This document shows, in pieces, positions 24,601-36,446 of a DNA stretch of 64,000 nucleotides; the stretch's first letter is position 1; each line of letters begins with the position of its first letter. Position numbers and translations under genes: made by a program. Origin of the DNA: Pieris napi (lineage: Eukaryota; Arthropoda; Insecta; Lepidoptera; Pieridae); contig NC_062241.1 of the NCBI RefSeq assembly GCF_905475465.1, positions 5,022,001 through 5,086,000 of the forward strand, in the 5' to 3' direction. The notes under the pieces are model-generated. The model saw only the letters and a program-made list of their open reading frames with translations. It was not told the DNA's origin and did not search any database.

Positions 24601-25600
24601 TTATGCAGATAAATTTAAAAACTCCGTAATTTGATGTCATTTCTTTTGCTGTTATTTAATTTAACTTACAGAATCACTCAAAGTAAATAAACGGTTATCA
24701 TATAAAACTGATTTATGGTTATTAAAAAAAAACAAAAATAGTCGAACATTGTAAGGAACACTTCACTAGTTATTTAAATCCAACATTACATAAACTTTAT
24801 GGGCTGGTTGAGAACGCTGTTTGATGTGATATAAATAAAACTCAATTCGGTCTGTTTTAAATAGATACATTTACAAATCAATAACTGAACTGGAGTTCAT
24901 TCCTGAGCTACATTTAGCATCATTTAAATAATTGACAATTTAATTAATCACATTAGCAATTAGCGTTTGTTAGACAACGTGTTGTGGCGTCACTAGATTG
25001 TTTTTTTTAAATAAAATTAAAGTTATTAAATAAATCAACAAAAGTAATGATTATATTAAAAAACGTAAAATATCAAATAATGTTTTGTCCCACCGGCTGT
25101 TCACCGCGGTGTTCTTAAATTTGATCATAAAGTGATCTTATATAATCTTCCATTTAGGACTAACCAATAAAAAAATCTACCCGAATAAAACGCAATTAGA
25201 AAAAAAATTCAGCATAACAATATACGTACATACAGTAAGAATAAATAAAGCGCATTTTAAATGTTTGAAAATAGATAGTATGTAATCAGTTTGACGTCAG
25301 TTTTATATAAAGCTTAGCTTATGTAATAGTATTTATTGGCAGCACACGAAGAACTAGGTATCAAGGACAGTCTGTGCAGATTGTAATTTAAATAGAAAGC
25401 ATTGTTTAGTCATAATTACTTAGTTATAATTACTTTATATAAAACCTAGAGTCGTTCTTAGAATTAACGTTTACTTCAGATACGCCTAGCACTATTCAGA
25501 AAAGTTAAAAATTATCTTTCACTACCCGATATTTCCTTCAATAGTCTGTTAAGTTGAACCTTTTTTAATATCTAAGTTAATATGAGATTGTTTTTAGTAT
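18650..25600. other. 7 kb gene-free region between the TEH pair and tipE
   Basis: Strongly AT-rich. I see no exon with family resemblance on either strand. Small patches richer in G and C at about 22600-22920 and 23160-23230 could be regulatory or noncoding first exons but carry no decisive signal. A perfect 15-base-arm hairpin lies at about 24078-24112. Confidence 0.4.
24078..24112. repeat. Short perfect hairpin
   Basis: CGATTGTTACTGAAT is followed after five bases by its exact complement. It is isolated in plain sequence and too short for a confident MITE or miRNA call. Confidence 0.5.
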
Positions 25601-25624
25601 TGTCTTTTATTGACATAACCTTTA

Positions 25625-25778
25625 CACATTTAAAGAAAAAACTTTTTAACCGGATTAAAGTTATGTATTATTATAAATTTACAGTGTACTTGTAATATTA
25701 GGTGTAATTGTTAAATAATTGTAAATTTATAATAATACATAACTTTAATCCGGTTAAAAAGTTTTTTCTTTAAATGTG
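25625..25778. mobile_element. MITE with perfect 59-bp inverted repeats
   Basis: The arms 25625-25683 and 25720-25778 are exact reverse complements, separated by 36 bases. Each contains CTTTAATCCGGTTAAAAAG. The outer left flank (TAACCTTTACACATTTAAAG) recurs in reverse at about 49730-49785, so this belongs to a family with at least two members here. The lack of any mismatch suggests a recent origin or gene conversion. Confidence 0.8.
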
Positions 25779-26477
25779 ATTGTTTCAATTGACAATTACA
25801 ACGCATCTAAAGCCATTGTATCTCACGTAAATAAAAATATAGCAAGAGTTAGAAAAATGCAAATAAAAATTGAACTTAGGTAAATAGTAGCAAAATGTAT
25901 ATATTCAAAACCAGTAGGAAAATATCTCTAGTCAAATATTATATTAGGGTCATGTCTGTTTCTATATTTGATTGTTTTATGTAGGGCAGCGAAAGTATTT
26001 TAATATGTAGAAATTGAGTAAGAAATCAATAGGAAAAGTCTTAGATTTGTTCTAGATATCTATTACTAATACCTACGACCAGTCTACAATCTTTGGTCTT
26101 GGCCTCAGATATTTGTTTCGTGATATTTTTTAATGAAGGTTTTTTCAATTAAATTTTTGTATATCGATTAAGAACTTTGATGAACCGTTATAATAATGTT
26201 CACTCAAAGTTGTAAGTTCACTTTGAAGTACTTTCGAAACCTTTTGGGGTATTTCAAGGACTATTTCATTCCTTTTTCTGTTGGCATAAAAGTTAAAAAC
26301 TTAAAGCAATATTTATAGCTGTTTAATATTATTCGGAGTAAAGCGTTTCAGTTGTAATTAGGTATAGTTTAAATGAGCATAGAAATTAAAAAATAAGTTA
26401 TTTTTATTGATATAGGTAATATTATGTAACATCTTTGATTTTCGGGGCCACTACACACTGGAACAAAACCTTTTTCA

Positions 26478-26790
26478 TTTATTTTTATAGAACAGGGGCA
26501 AACAGGCAGGAGGCTCACCTGATGTTTAGTGATACCGCCGCCCATGGACACTCAATTCCAGAGGGATCGCGAGTGCGTTACCGGCCTTTTAATAATTGGT
26601 ACGCTCTTTTCTTGAAGAACCCTAAGTCGAATTGGTTCGGAAATACTTCAGTGGGCTGCTGGTTCCACATAGTGGTGGTACGCGGCAAAAACTTATTTAA
26701 AAATCGCTCAGTTGTGGAACGACGGACGTCGAGGTGATACGGGTGGAATTATGTATTCTGCCTCGACGTCCGATGATGAAACTCATAATT
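26478..26790 (+). repeat. Dispersed repeat A, longest copy
   Basis: Runs from TTTTTATAGAACAGG through GGCAGGAGGCTCACCTGATG, GATACCGCCGCCCATGGACA, GGTACGCTCTTTTCTTGAA, TTCCACATAGTGGTGGTACG and GTGGAACGACGGACGTCGAG. It is the most complete copy in the window and a kind of repeat found very widely in moths and butterflies. The 100-codon open frame inside it reads through repeat sequence and is not a gene. Other copies are at 41.4, 44.7, 45.9, 46.7-47.4, 50.6 and 56.5 kb. Confidence 0.85.
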
Positions 26791-26799
26791 TTAATATAA

Positions 26800-27750
26800 T
26801 CATTTTGACCAATATTTCTTATAACGACTCGAAATGGTATTTAAATTATGTAATAAACTTGCCTTCAATATTGTTAATATAGTTATATCTACATGTTACA
26901 TACTTATAGTAAAAATTTTCGCTTTCATAGTCTTCTATGACTTAGCCCGGTCGTTCGAATCCCAGCACAAGTGCTTAATTGACACTTTCAATATTTGTGT
27001 GGCGAAACATCTCTCAGAGTCGAGACTTACTGCTGAGAAAAACTCCATTATGTCAAAAACTGCATATTTATTATTAGGTATGTATTGGATTTTGGTATAC
27101 GGGTTTTGTTAGTACCCATACACCGATATGTGTGCGAGAGATGTGCCAAAGGTTTACTAATGGAACAAATACAGAAATACTTTTGCCTCGTGTCTCACGT
27201 GTGCTGGTTTGCACATTATAATTTCCCGATGTTAAATAATTTCATTCTCATTAGCGCTTCATACATTCAATTAACAAAAAATTTAAACGTTAACATAAAC
27301 TAGGTTAATACACATGTTCGTAAAACTGAAAAGCCTTAATTGCATAAACACGCACAGGTTCACTTGACCCCCTTTAGTATTGCACTCGGGAGCAACCCTG
27401 GTTATACTTAGACTGGACCATTTTCACAAGCCAAGGTCGGGTTACGGATACTAGCTACTGCAGTATGTTTACAATAGTCAAAATTCTTTATGTCGGAGGT
27501 CAGTTGGAAGATCAAAGCTCAGATAGTAAGACAGTGAATACATATTTTCCTCTCGTATTTACATACAATTTTTTTACACGCTTTATATAATAGCTTCACC
27601 TGTATGTATGTATGTAACCGACTCCTTCGGACTCCATTTTGACCCACTTTAAACGGACAATGCAATAATCCGAAAAAAAAAAAATTTTACTAAAAAATAA
27701 ATAATAGTTAAAAAAAACTAAAAAACACGCTTTTAAAGCATATCAAACTA
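26800..27750. other. No gene seen
   Basis: AT-rich DNA. A piece at 26945-27060 with GTTCGAATCC and GAGTCGAGACTTA weakly resembles 53225-53275 and may be a decayed SINE. A short TGTATG run lies near 27602. Confidence 0.35.
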
Positions 27751-27760
27751 AAAAGTGAAA

Positions 27761-27934
27761 AATAATTCCTAATTTTGGCTGAAAATGGTAATGAACAAAA
27801 AATACTGGTATTATTGTGAAAAAGCGTGGGGCGCTCTGTGCCATATTTTTCGTCTATAGAGCAACCCACGCTTTTTCAAAATAATACCAGTATTTTTTGT
27901 TCATTACCATTTTCAGCCTAAATTAGGAATTATT
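27761..27934. repeat. Long hairpin with 70-bp arms
   Basis: Arms at about 27761-27830 and 27865-27934 are near-perfect reverse complements (outer AATAATTCCTAATTT, inner AAAAAGCGTGGG), with a 34-base loop that itself can pair GCTCT with AGAGC. It is probably a foldback MITE; a transcribed copy would also be a long hairpin RNA. Confidence 0.75.
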
Positions 27935-27939
27935 AAAGT

Positions 27940-29560
27940 AGTAATTTAAAATAATGACAAACCATTTTTTTTTCAATTTTAAATAATCCTTTAATATTAG
28001 TATAGTTTTGCAGTTTCTAGAAGGAAAGGCTCGCATATAAAAAAGTTTGCGTTGTGACCCTACCAATATGTTTTCTGCATCTTTATATTTAATTACTGAA
28101 TTTTGGTGATCAGTCCCGTAAACTGAGTCTTGTCCGATGCAGCAACTCCTCCGCAGTCATTAAAGCTATCCACTCCGAAATATTACGTAACCTCGTTGAT
28201 TAAATATAATATATATATAGTCTCAGTTATTTGAATAAAAAACCTCTTACTCAACAGAATAATACTGATAAATTTACATATAATGTTTCTCTTGCTTGTT
28301 AACTGTCCTTTTTCTTATTTTTCAATTATTTTTGTTTCTAAATATCTTCAATTGTATTAAAATGGTTAGTTATTTAAATTATTTAAGTGTATATAACCAA
28401 CAAAATCAATATGACTATTAACGCCTAGTTATATTAATATATTATTATTCTTCACATTTTATCTATACACTAGAGCCGTGGCCCGTAATATATTTGACAC
28501 ATAAAATTAGTGACCCAAGCATCGGTAATCGATACAGAAAGCTACTTATAAAAAAATATGTGTCCAATGTGGGGTATTCTTGTCATAAAGACGTTTCACA
28601 TATGTTAAATAAAAAGGTTTCAAATCCGTAGATGTAACATGTATTATTTTCAACTTTACCATATATAGCTTCTAATAAACACGCAAGTCCGTACAATAGA
28701 TATTCTTGTGTAGCCAATCAGGTCGGAAACCGGCGGCATGCCCTATTTATAAACTTGATTAAACGACGGAAAATTTGTTTACCTATACATAAGGTTATAC
28801 AATCAGTTTAACGAAATAATGTTATCAACGTATTTTTTAGCCAGTACAATATACTATACAAATAAAAGATTTAAGTGAATATATAATATCGTAAAATCTC
28901 AAAAATAGTTGTAAGCTTTTGCCTGTAAGTTTCAGATCGGTATAGTGTGGTACTTTTTATTCAGTCCACAGTCCTTTAGTAACTTGCTTATTCTCAAAAT
29001 GTGTAGGTTCAGGTTTACAATGAGAAAGGTATAGATTTTATTAATAACTTATCATGGTCATTAATGAAACTCTCATATTCAGTACAGCTTAAAATAAAAC
29101 AAATAAAAGCTTACCACGTGAATGCACTTTGACAATAAACGTTACAAACCATCACAATGAAACAGTTAAAATATTACAACAGAAATATCTGGCAGGGCTC
29201 TGGGCCAGTGGTCGAATCGATACAGCCTACATTCCGTGCTCAGACAAGCTGGCGTCAGGAATTCTGTACTTACATTCCACTCTAATGACGTTAATTGTGC
29301 TATGTGGTACTCACATACATATTAGACTAATTCTACCTTATGTTGCAGAACCTTAGTTCCGTACTGTTCTACACATGCTATAACATCACGAAATAAATAA
29401 ATTATGCACTAACACTCCTAGCCACGTTGTTTCAGATTTGTACATGTATAAGTTTCAGTAAATAGCCTTTATAAAGCATTCATATTTAATGAAGATGTAA
29501 ATAAAACTTTTAAAATTCATGACGTTGATTCAAGTGCTAAAGACTGATAAAGCTTGAAAT
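27940..29560. other. Upstream region of tipE
   Basis: AT-rich. A patch at about 29190-29275, less AT-rich than its surroundings (GGGCTCTGGGCCAGTGG), may be a noncoding first exon or promoter element of tipE, but no donor or TATA box proves this. GAAATGATACAG ending at 29570 could be an acceptor for a leader exon. Confidence 0.3.
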
Positions 29561-29586
29561 GATACAGCCGAGCTGAAACAAGCGCT

Positions 29587-29736
29587 ATGATCGCTTCTAG
29601 CGAACTCTCGCCAACATGGCCGACGAAGAAGAAAAACTGCCGATACCTCCCACATTCCTTGAGAAACTTCTCTTCTACACAACAGCAACTTTCGTCCTTC
29701 TCGCAATCTTCAGTCTCTTTGCCTTCCTTTTTTTAG
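29587..29736 (+). promoter_or_regulatory. Overlapping upstream ORF at the tipE start
   Basis: An ATG at 29587, in a weak context (CGCTATGAT), opens a frame of about 49 codons that overlaps the tipE start codon in another phase. If it lies in the leader it would dampen translation of tipE. The tipE ATG itself has a strong context, so leaky scanning would be expected. Confidence 0.35.
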
Positions 29737-30911
29737 TACCATTCGTCATAGAACCAGCATTTACAACTATATTTATGCAGTTTGATCCTGTCGCAGCATT
29801 GTGTGTAACAACGGAAGTTAAACAGTTGCTTGGCGTGAGTAACTGCTCATGGGCATCATGCAGAGAAGGCTGCACTAAAGATCTTTTCGAGTGTACACAA
29901 ATCAGAGTAAACTATAAACTCGGATACTCACCAAATATATCAGCAACTGAATACGAGGAGCTTATCAGAGCTGAAAGATCTCTACGAAAAGATTACGAAT
30001 ACGAAAATTACGAGTCACCAATAGATAAACTAGATCCAGAAATGGAACAACAGGAATTAGAAGATATAGCACCTACTGGTTTGCAAGGTGAAGACTCGGA
30101 ATGGTACTTTACTGGAGCAAGACTATTTCCAAATGTTAAGGGATGCGGATATCCACCGATTTTGAATTGTACAGTATTCTATGGAAAGTATAAGCCAATT
30201 GGCAATAATTATACGTGCTACTATAGCCGGATTGATCCTGGATTAGTGATCACAGAATTAGATATGTGGCAGAACACGCTCAATTTAGTTTACGCCATGG
30301 CTATACCGATTCCATCCTTTTTCATTTCGGTGATATACTTAACATTTGCGTACTTCAAAATATATAATACCGAGGATGAATCCGAACAGGCCCCATTACA
30401 GAGTGATGCAGAGGCAATGGCTACAGGAGACGATGGAAAGCCAACTACTCCTGGTTCGGACACGTTTAGAGAAGATCTGGCATGTTTTGGTCATCAATTG
30501 AAGTTACAACTGGCTAATGATAAGCCGAAAGAAGGATTTGAATCAAATAGTCCTCCAATTTCAAATTCGGCTTCATTGTCTGGGTAAGATCCTTTAAATC
30601 CTTTAAACATGAAATATTACATTTACTTCATTATTTTTAACGGATTTAGTACGAATGTATTAATATTTTTTATGGCATTTAATCCGTTAGGAATAAGACT
30701 GTTGCAATGATTGATATAGAAATATGTTAGAGTAGTATTTTTCTTACATGATGTTAGAAATGCATGTTTGTAGTTTCAAATAAGTGTTCGAATTGATCTT
30801 ATTCTAAACTCGTTCTCTAAATTAACGTTGTTCTAATTTCAATCAAGTTTTGCTTCATGTCTGTAAATATATCTCTTCAACAGGACCAAATCATCTTTCG
30901 TGAACGCCTAA
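29616..30911 (+). CDS. tipE: TipE, Para sodium-channel auxiliary subunit
   Basis: The frame opens at CCAACATGG with MADEEEKLPIPPTFLEKLLF. Membrane segment 1 spans about residues 22-45 (LLAIFSLFAFLFLVPFVIEP) and segment 2 about 222-247 (VYAMAIPIPSFFISVIYLTF). The loop holds NCSWASCREGCTKD, FPNVKGCGYPPILNCTVF and NYTCYYSRIDPGLVI, the strongest TipE signatures in the window, and an acidic insert of about 70 residues (rich in DYEYENYE) as in TipE itself. The tail has FGHQLKLQLAN. TipE boosts expression and tunes gating of the Para channel. Two ends are possible. Unspliced, it stops at 30587 (323 residues). A GTAAGA donor at 30584 overlaps that stop; splicing to the acceptor ending at 30883 adds GTKSSFVNA in frame and stops at 30911 (331 residues). 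I favour the spliced form but cannot prove it. Confidence 0.93.
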
Positions 30912-30927
30912 TGAAAGTCACCAAGGT

Positions 30928-31655
30928 ATGGTGAATAAAAATTTGCGCTTCAAAATTTTTTCTATAACGTTTGATCACAATTTTATTTCTCAGCACCAAC
31001 ACGATGTTACGAGCCACACAATCCTTGAATTTTTGCTTTCTTTGTCTTTAACTATTTTTCGCGAAAATACAATGAGCTTTAGAATGAAGCTACTTCATTT
31101 GTTTCCTTCTGATGTAGCTATTAACAAGTAAGGTGCATTGTTTGCTTGACCAAGAATACCATATTGTTCAAACACTATATTTCCGTTCACATTATCTGTT
31201 GCATCACGATCGATACTGCTACAGCCTCTGTTTGTTTTCCATTATCAAAACATAAGCCTTGTTTTATTGAACTTTTCAATTATTTTGCCGGAAGGCTTAC
31301 ATAAAATTAAAACGTGCCTTATATAGTTGAATATGCAATGCTTATTTTGAATTTCTTTCACGGCATTATTTTGTTTGTAGTAGATGTATAGTGCGAACGT
31401 TTTTTAACATTATTTTGGATTGTAACTTATTTATTGCTTTATCCTTTATGTAATTCCCTTAAGTAATATTATTCAAAAGTATACTTAGTAATTTTCTTAA
31501 ATATTCTTTTCTGTGATGTTAATATACAAACGTGTTTAAATGATCATTACATTTCTATTAAGTTACATTTCTTTATTAATACATTAATTCTGAAATACTA
31601 TTATATGAAAGAAAATATATACATTTTATTAATACAATTAAATTCTAATTCCAGA
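30928..31655 (+). other. Possible 3'-UTR intron of tipE
   Basis: Sixteen bases after the alternative stop is an AAGGTATGG donor at about 30927, and TCTAATTCCAG ends near 31655. If used, the 3' UTR of tipE continues into AT-rich DNA beyond 31.7 kb. Confidence 0.3.
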
Positions 31656-31699
31656 TGACAGGACTCCTGAAGAGGCTTCGGGTATAAAGTATACCATGA

Positions 31700-34600
31700 A
31701 CTGACGTGAAAAGACGAGACTCATCACCTGGCCACAATCATGCTTTCACGGTCACTTTTCACGTGATCGCTTGCTGTTTTTCCGAGAAGAAATCAAGTGA
31801 AGTGACAATTTAAAATGTGTTGTGAAATTGTTCATTTTTCGTGACAGCAAAACTTACGATAATGGAGACAAAAACGGCACGATTTTTATTATAGAAACAA
31901 GAACGTATACATGTATTGCAATTTCGAAACAATATAAAGAAATATTTAACTAACAATAGCGCAATTCTAAGCATGTTGTCACGAAAATAGTTAATTTAGT
32001 TCTAAGTTATAATTTAGTTTAAAATCACATGGCGCTTATGTATAGAAGATTATTTAAAATTATGCTGTGTTTATGAAATGCACGCATAACACGTACACAA
32101 AATGTTTCAGAAATTTTAATTATATTTCTTTATATGATGCATTGAATAATTTAAAAGCTAAGGGTACTCGAAAACAATACTAAGCTAGTACACAAATATT
32201 TTGTACAATTCATATACCACGTAATAAATCGATTCAAAAAATCGTCCCTGCCTACGAGTATCGATTTTCCGTCCCATGCTTTTTAAAAATTCAACGATAC
32301 TTAATGTCCATAGCTACCCGAATCGACTTCTAATTAAGGCTTTTGAACCAAACTATTTTTAATTTCTTAAAAGCCTCCTAATGCTATTTTCCGTCTAAAA
32401 TGCTCAATATTAAAATTTCAAAAGTTAACACTATACAGTCCCGATTTCACAAACTATTATATAAGATCTTTCAAATCGTTCAGAACTTTATGCTAAACTT
32501 AATTGCTAATAGAGGTATGATTAAAAAGCTTATTTGCCTTCTACCTTTCATTTTATATAATAATATAAGATTTCACTGCTATTACTAAACTCATGTGCAT
32601 AATACAATTATTAAATTTTTGAGTTCCAATATTTTTGTGTAGTTTAAAATTATACTTTTGTATAGCTAGCATTTTCTATCAAACTCAATCTACGGAAAGA
32701 AAAGGTTTAGGTTTTATGCTCTTTTCACATGTGCTACGATTTGTAATAATAATGCTTAAAATGTATAACATATTGACTTAAATTTGTAAAACAAATAGAA
32801 TTCAATGAAAACTGTGTCTGAATATTAAACATACCTTATAGGTGGAATTTTCGACATAAATGTGATATTTCTATTATTGAATATTCTGGTAGAACGTTAA
32901 TTACGTCTAAATATTCGCTTGTCAAATTTAAGACTTTATGTTATCCAATGTATCTTAGATGCGTTTTATAATTGTTTTAAAGTATTCAAATGATCGACTA
33001 TATGTTTAAAACGTTCACATATTTTTATAAAAAAAAATCATCACAATAATAAGTCGCATTAATTCTATTTGTTGTACTAAAGAGGCTAAAATTATATTAT
33101 AATAAAGGCTTATGTACATTGCAATTAAGCTTAAATCGACACTATTCGAAAAATTTGTAATAAGTATGCAATGCTATTATTATTTTTTACCGTTATATAT
33201 ACCTATATGTAGTTTATATAGAGTTCATAAATATAATCATATTTGGAAAAAATATTGCTCGATAAAGACATTGATAACAATATTTAATTCACAATTTAAA
33301 ATTTTGGCAAATATAATTTGGATGTTCGTGTTTTAGGGAAAAAAATGTTGACATTTATAGATGATTTAAATAAAAAATAATTATAAGAACGCTTAGACTG
33401 TGAAGAAATAATATTAAAATTAGATTATCGCAAAAAACCCACGCGCACATTTAGATTATAAAATTAAAGGATGAGACTTGTAAAATCTTAAGATTTTAAA
33501 AACACACATTCAATTTTTTATGTATTGTTTATTTTAAACTTCTGTCATGTCTTGATTTGCGAAAGTATATACAAATTTCTAAGCAAGAGTTATATAATTA
33601 GTTACATAACTAATCAATACATATTGATTATAATATATATCTCCTCGAACTCCGAACACATAAAATTTAATATCCGAGGTCAAAGTAAAAAAATCAATAA
33701 TTAAACTGATTTGAAAGCCCCGATACTCTGTCATCTTTACAAGTCTCACCCTTTCAAATGCAATTATTTAATAAAAACAATTAAATATTTACGCTTCTTT
33801 AACTTTACGATTAACTCATTAAGATATATTAAAGTGATTTTTGTCACACTTGATACGTAATCAAGAAATCAAAAAGCAATGACATTATATCAAATAGTAA
33901 TTGTCAATTTAAGTTTATTAAATATATTTCGGTTGTGTATTTAACTAAGCATATTTTTTGTAATTAACGTTTTAGTAAACTTTAAATTCTCATTAATAAT
34001 GTATATAATTATGTACAAGTTTGATTGCTGTTGTCTTTAAATCACTATTATTAATAATTTTAATGTTCCTTTAAAAATCTTTGCTTCTATGTGATATTGC
34101 TTATGTGATGAATAAATTAATGTTATTATAAAATTACATAACTATGTCCCTAACACTTGTAATTAAACGAAACATATTTAGCATTATTTTGGAATAAAAC
34201 CACAAACACTGCCAAGAAGTGGTCACGCTTTCGAATCTTGTCCATATAAAATAAGAACAAAAAAAAACTATAAAATACGCGCTCATATAAATAATACTTT
34301 TGTTTTTAAACCTTTCTTTATGTTCTCATTCAAACTTTTTATGATTTTCATACATAACTAAATTAATAATGTAATTGATTAACATAATACTCTCAGTGAT
34401 TTTTGTATTCTAAGTTATAGAATGCAGTAATTGCAACTTTAGCTTCGAAATATTCACTACTCATTTAAATAACTACCTTTAATAAAGAGGTAGAACGAAA
34501 CATTAGTAAATTTAAGTATATAAAACCAATTAATAAGCTATGAAAGCGTGCGCGTAATCAATGGTTGTAATAATTTGTGTTGCAATAACTTTCCTAATAA

Positions 34601-36420
34601 ATTAATGTGCCTAAAAAGGACACCAAGCGCATTTGCTGCATTTGCTGATGTATATAAACGGTAGAGGGCACAAGTTAATTTAAGCCTTATATGTGTTAAG
34701 CTATTAAAGTCCTATGACATAGTAATGTCTGCAACTCCAAACATTTGGAGCGTAAAAACTATTGTCCAATTTAAGCAATTGAAATCCTGAAATGTAAATA
34801 TTATTTTTATTATTATTGTGACATTATGGCTGTTGTAATAATAAGTATTTTAATTGACTTTACAAGCACGCTTAGCTACATCCGCTTTACTAACTTATTT
34901 AGATAATATTGTTATTGTTCCAATAGAATGAGCATTATCGTGCGAGTTATAAGCCATGTTCTTATTAATTTGCGAGCAAATGTAATCTCTTTATTCCGAC
35001 CGCAGGAGACGGCCAGTGCTTATAAATGGAAAGATAAAATACAAATATGTCCAAGGATTTAAAAATATGACAAGAATAAATTTAATAACATGCGTGAGAT
35101 ATAAGCAAATTTTTGTCACATTCGTGAAAATCTAGCTCATTTTATTGTCATTATTTCGCTGGTGAAACTTATTTTTAAACTGTTGCCTTAATATATCGTT
35201 TTGTATTATATAATATAAATCTAGTAGTAAATATAACATTTATTGGCTTCAATAATGAGTTTTATTTATTCATGGTGACCTTTTCATGTCATTCGCCTAG
35301 GGAGAAATTGATTGAGGGGTCATTAAAATAACTGTAGCCTTCGGAATATCGAAGTATTTTGATTTTACTATCTGTTTCCGCTTATTAAGTGACATGATAT
35401 ACTTCTACACCATAGGTAACCCTTTGAAAAATTAACAGATTTTGACATAACACAAATCTCAGCTTCGAATCTTTCACTTTTTAGATATATTTCTCTACTG
35501 TTTCATTGATATTATTTTAACAGGTAACTCTATGCACGTTATCGATTTTTTTGAGTACGATATGCTCGTTTACTCAAGTTGTTTACATTAACTGTACGAA
35601 CAAGTGATTATTCGAATAAGGGTTTGTCGATCACAAGTCTTAGTGACTTGCTTAACCAGTATGCTGGTATATCAGGTAGATACCTACTTAAGGACATATT
35701 TAACAGCAAATAATGTTGTTATAAACTAGTCGACACAACAAAATTAAACAAATGACATATGCACACGTTTACAAATGAGTACAAAACAGTCACAATTTCA
35801 ACCGACATCAAAAATGTTCCTCATAAGACTTCATCATGTCCTTGTATATAAATAAGAACCTAATAAATTCTTAAAATATCGTAATAATAAAAAAAACCCT
35901 TTTCAAATCAGAAACATTATTATATTATGCATTTTAGTGTTATTCACTTTCGACACTAAATCTAATAATTTTTCATAGTAAACTGTGGCAAAAAACTTTT
36001 TTCTATGCCTACTTCATCTTTATATGCGTATATATATGCGTGACGCCGTTCCGCTTTAACTAATAAAACGGTTTTGGAATATTCATATACATAATTGATA
36101 AAATTGCCATCTAGTGCAAGGCTAAGGAAATATTTTAATTATGTATCGTGGAGACAGGACAGTCTCTTATTTAAATGCTGATAGTTCATATAAACTTTGA
36201 TAGATGGCACTGTAAAGTAATATAATTTATGTTTAATAAATATCATAAGACAATATGATCAGTTTATTTATATTTTTTGAGTAACCTGGCTTCTATTATG
36301 ATAAAAATATTTTTGTATATTGACGGAGGGATACAATTAATTAAAAAGTTAAATTTTGATAGATGGCAGTGTAACAAAAGTTTAATGTATAAAATTAATA
36401 CAATCATATTTAAACAGTGT
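31700..36420. other. 4.7 kb between tipE and DRC4, no gene seen
   Basis: Uniformly AT-rich with frequent stops in all frames. The first part may be tipE 3' UTR. I saw no repeat shared with the rest of the window and no exon with family resemblance. Confidence 0.4.
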
Positions 36421-36424
36421 TATA

Positions 36425-36430
36425 TTTATT
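36425..36430 (-). terminator. Poly(A) signal of DRC4
   Basis: AATAAA on the reverse strand, 17 bases after the TAA stop, implying a very short 3' UTR. Confidence 0.6.
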
Positions 36431-36446
36431 TACCGATTTAACGTTA

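Noticed and set aside
26435..26737. 100-codon frame with EAHLMFSDTAAHGHS
   Set aside because: It runs through a dispersed repeat whose other copies do not keep the frame open.
29129..29356. 75-codon frame upstream of tipE
   Set aside because: No family resemblance or splice context; at most a noncoding leader lies here.
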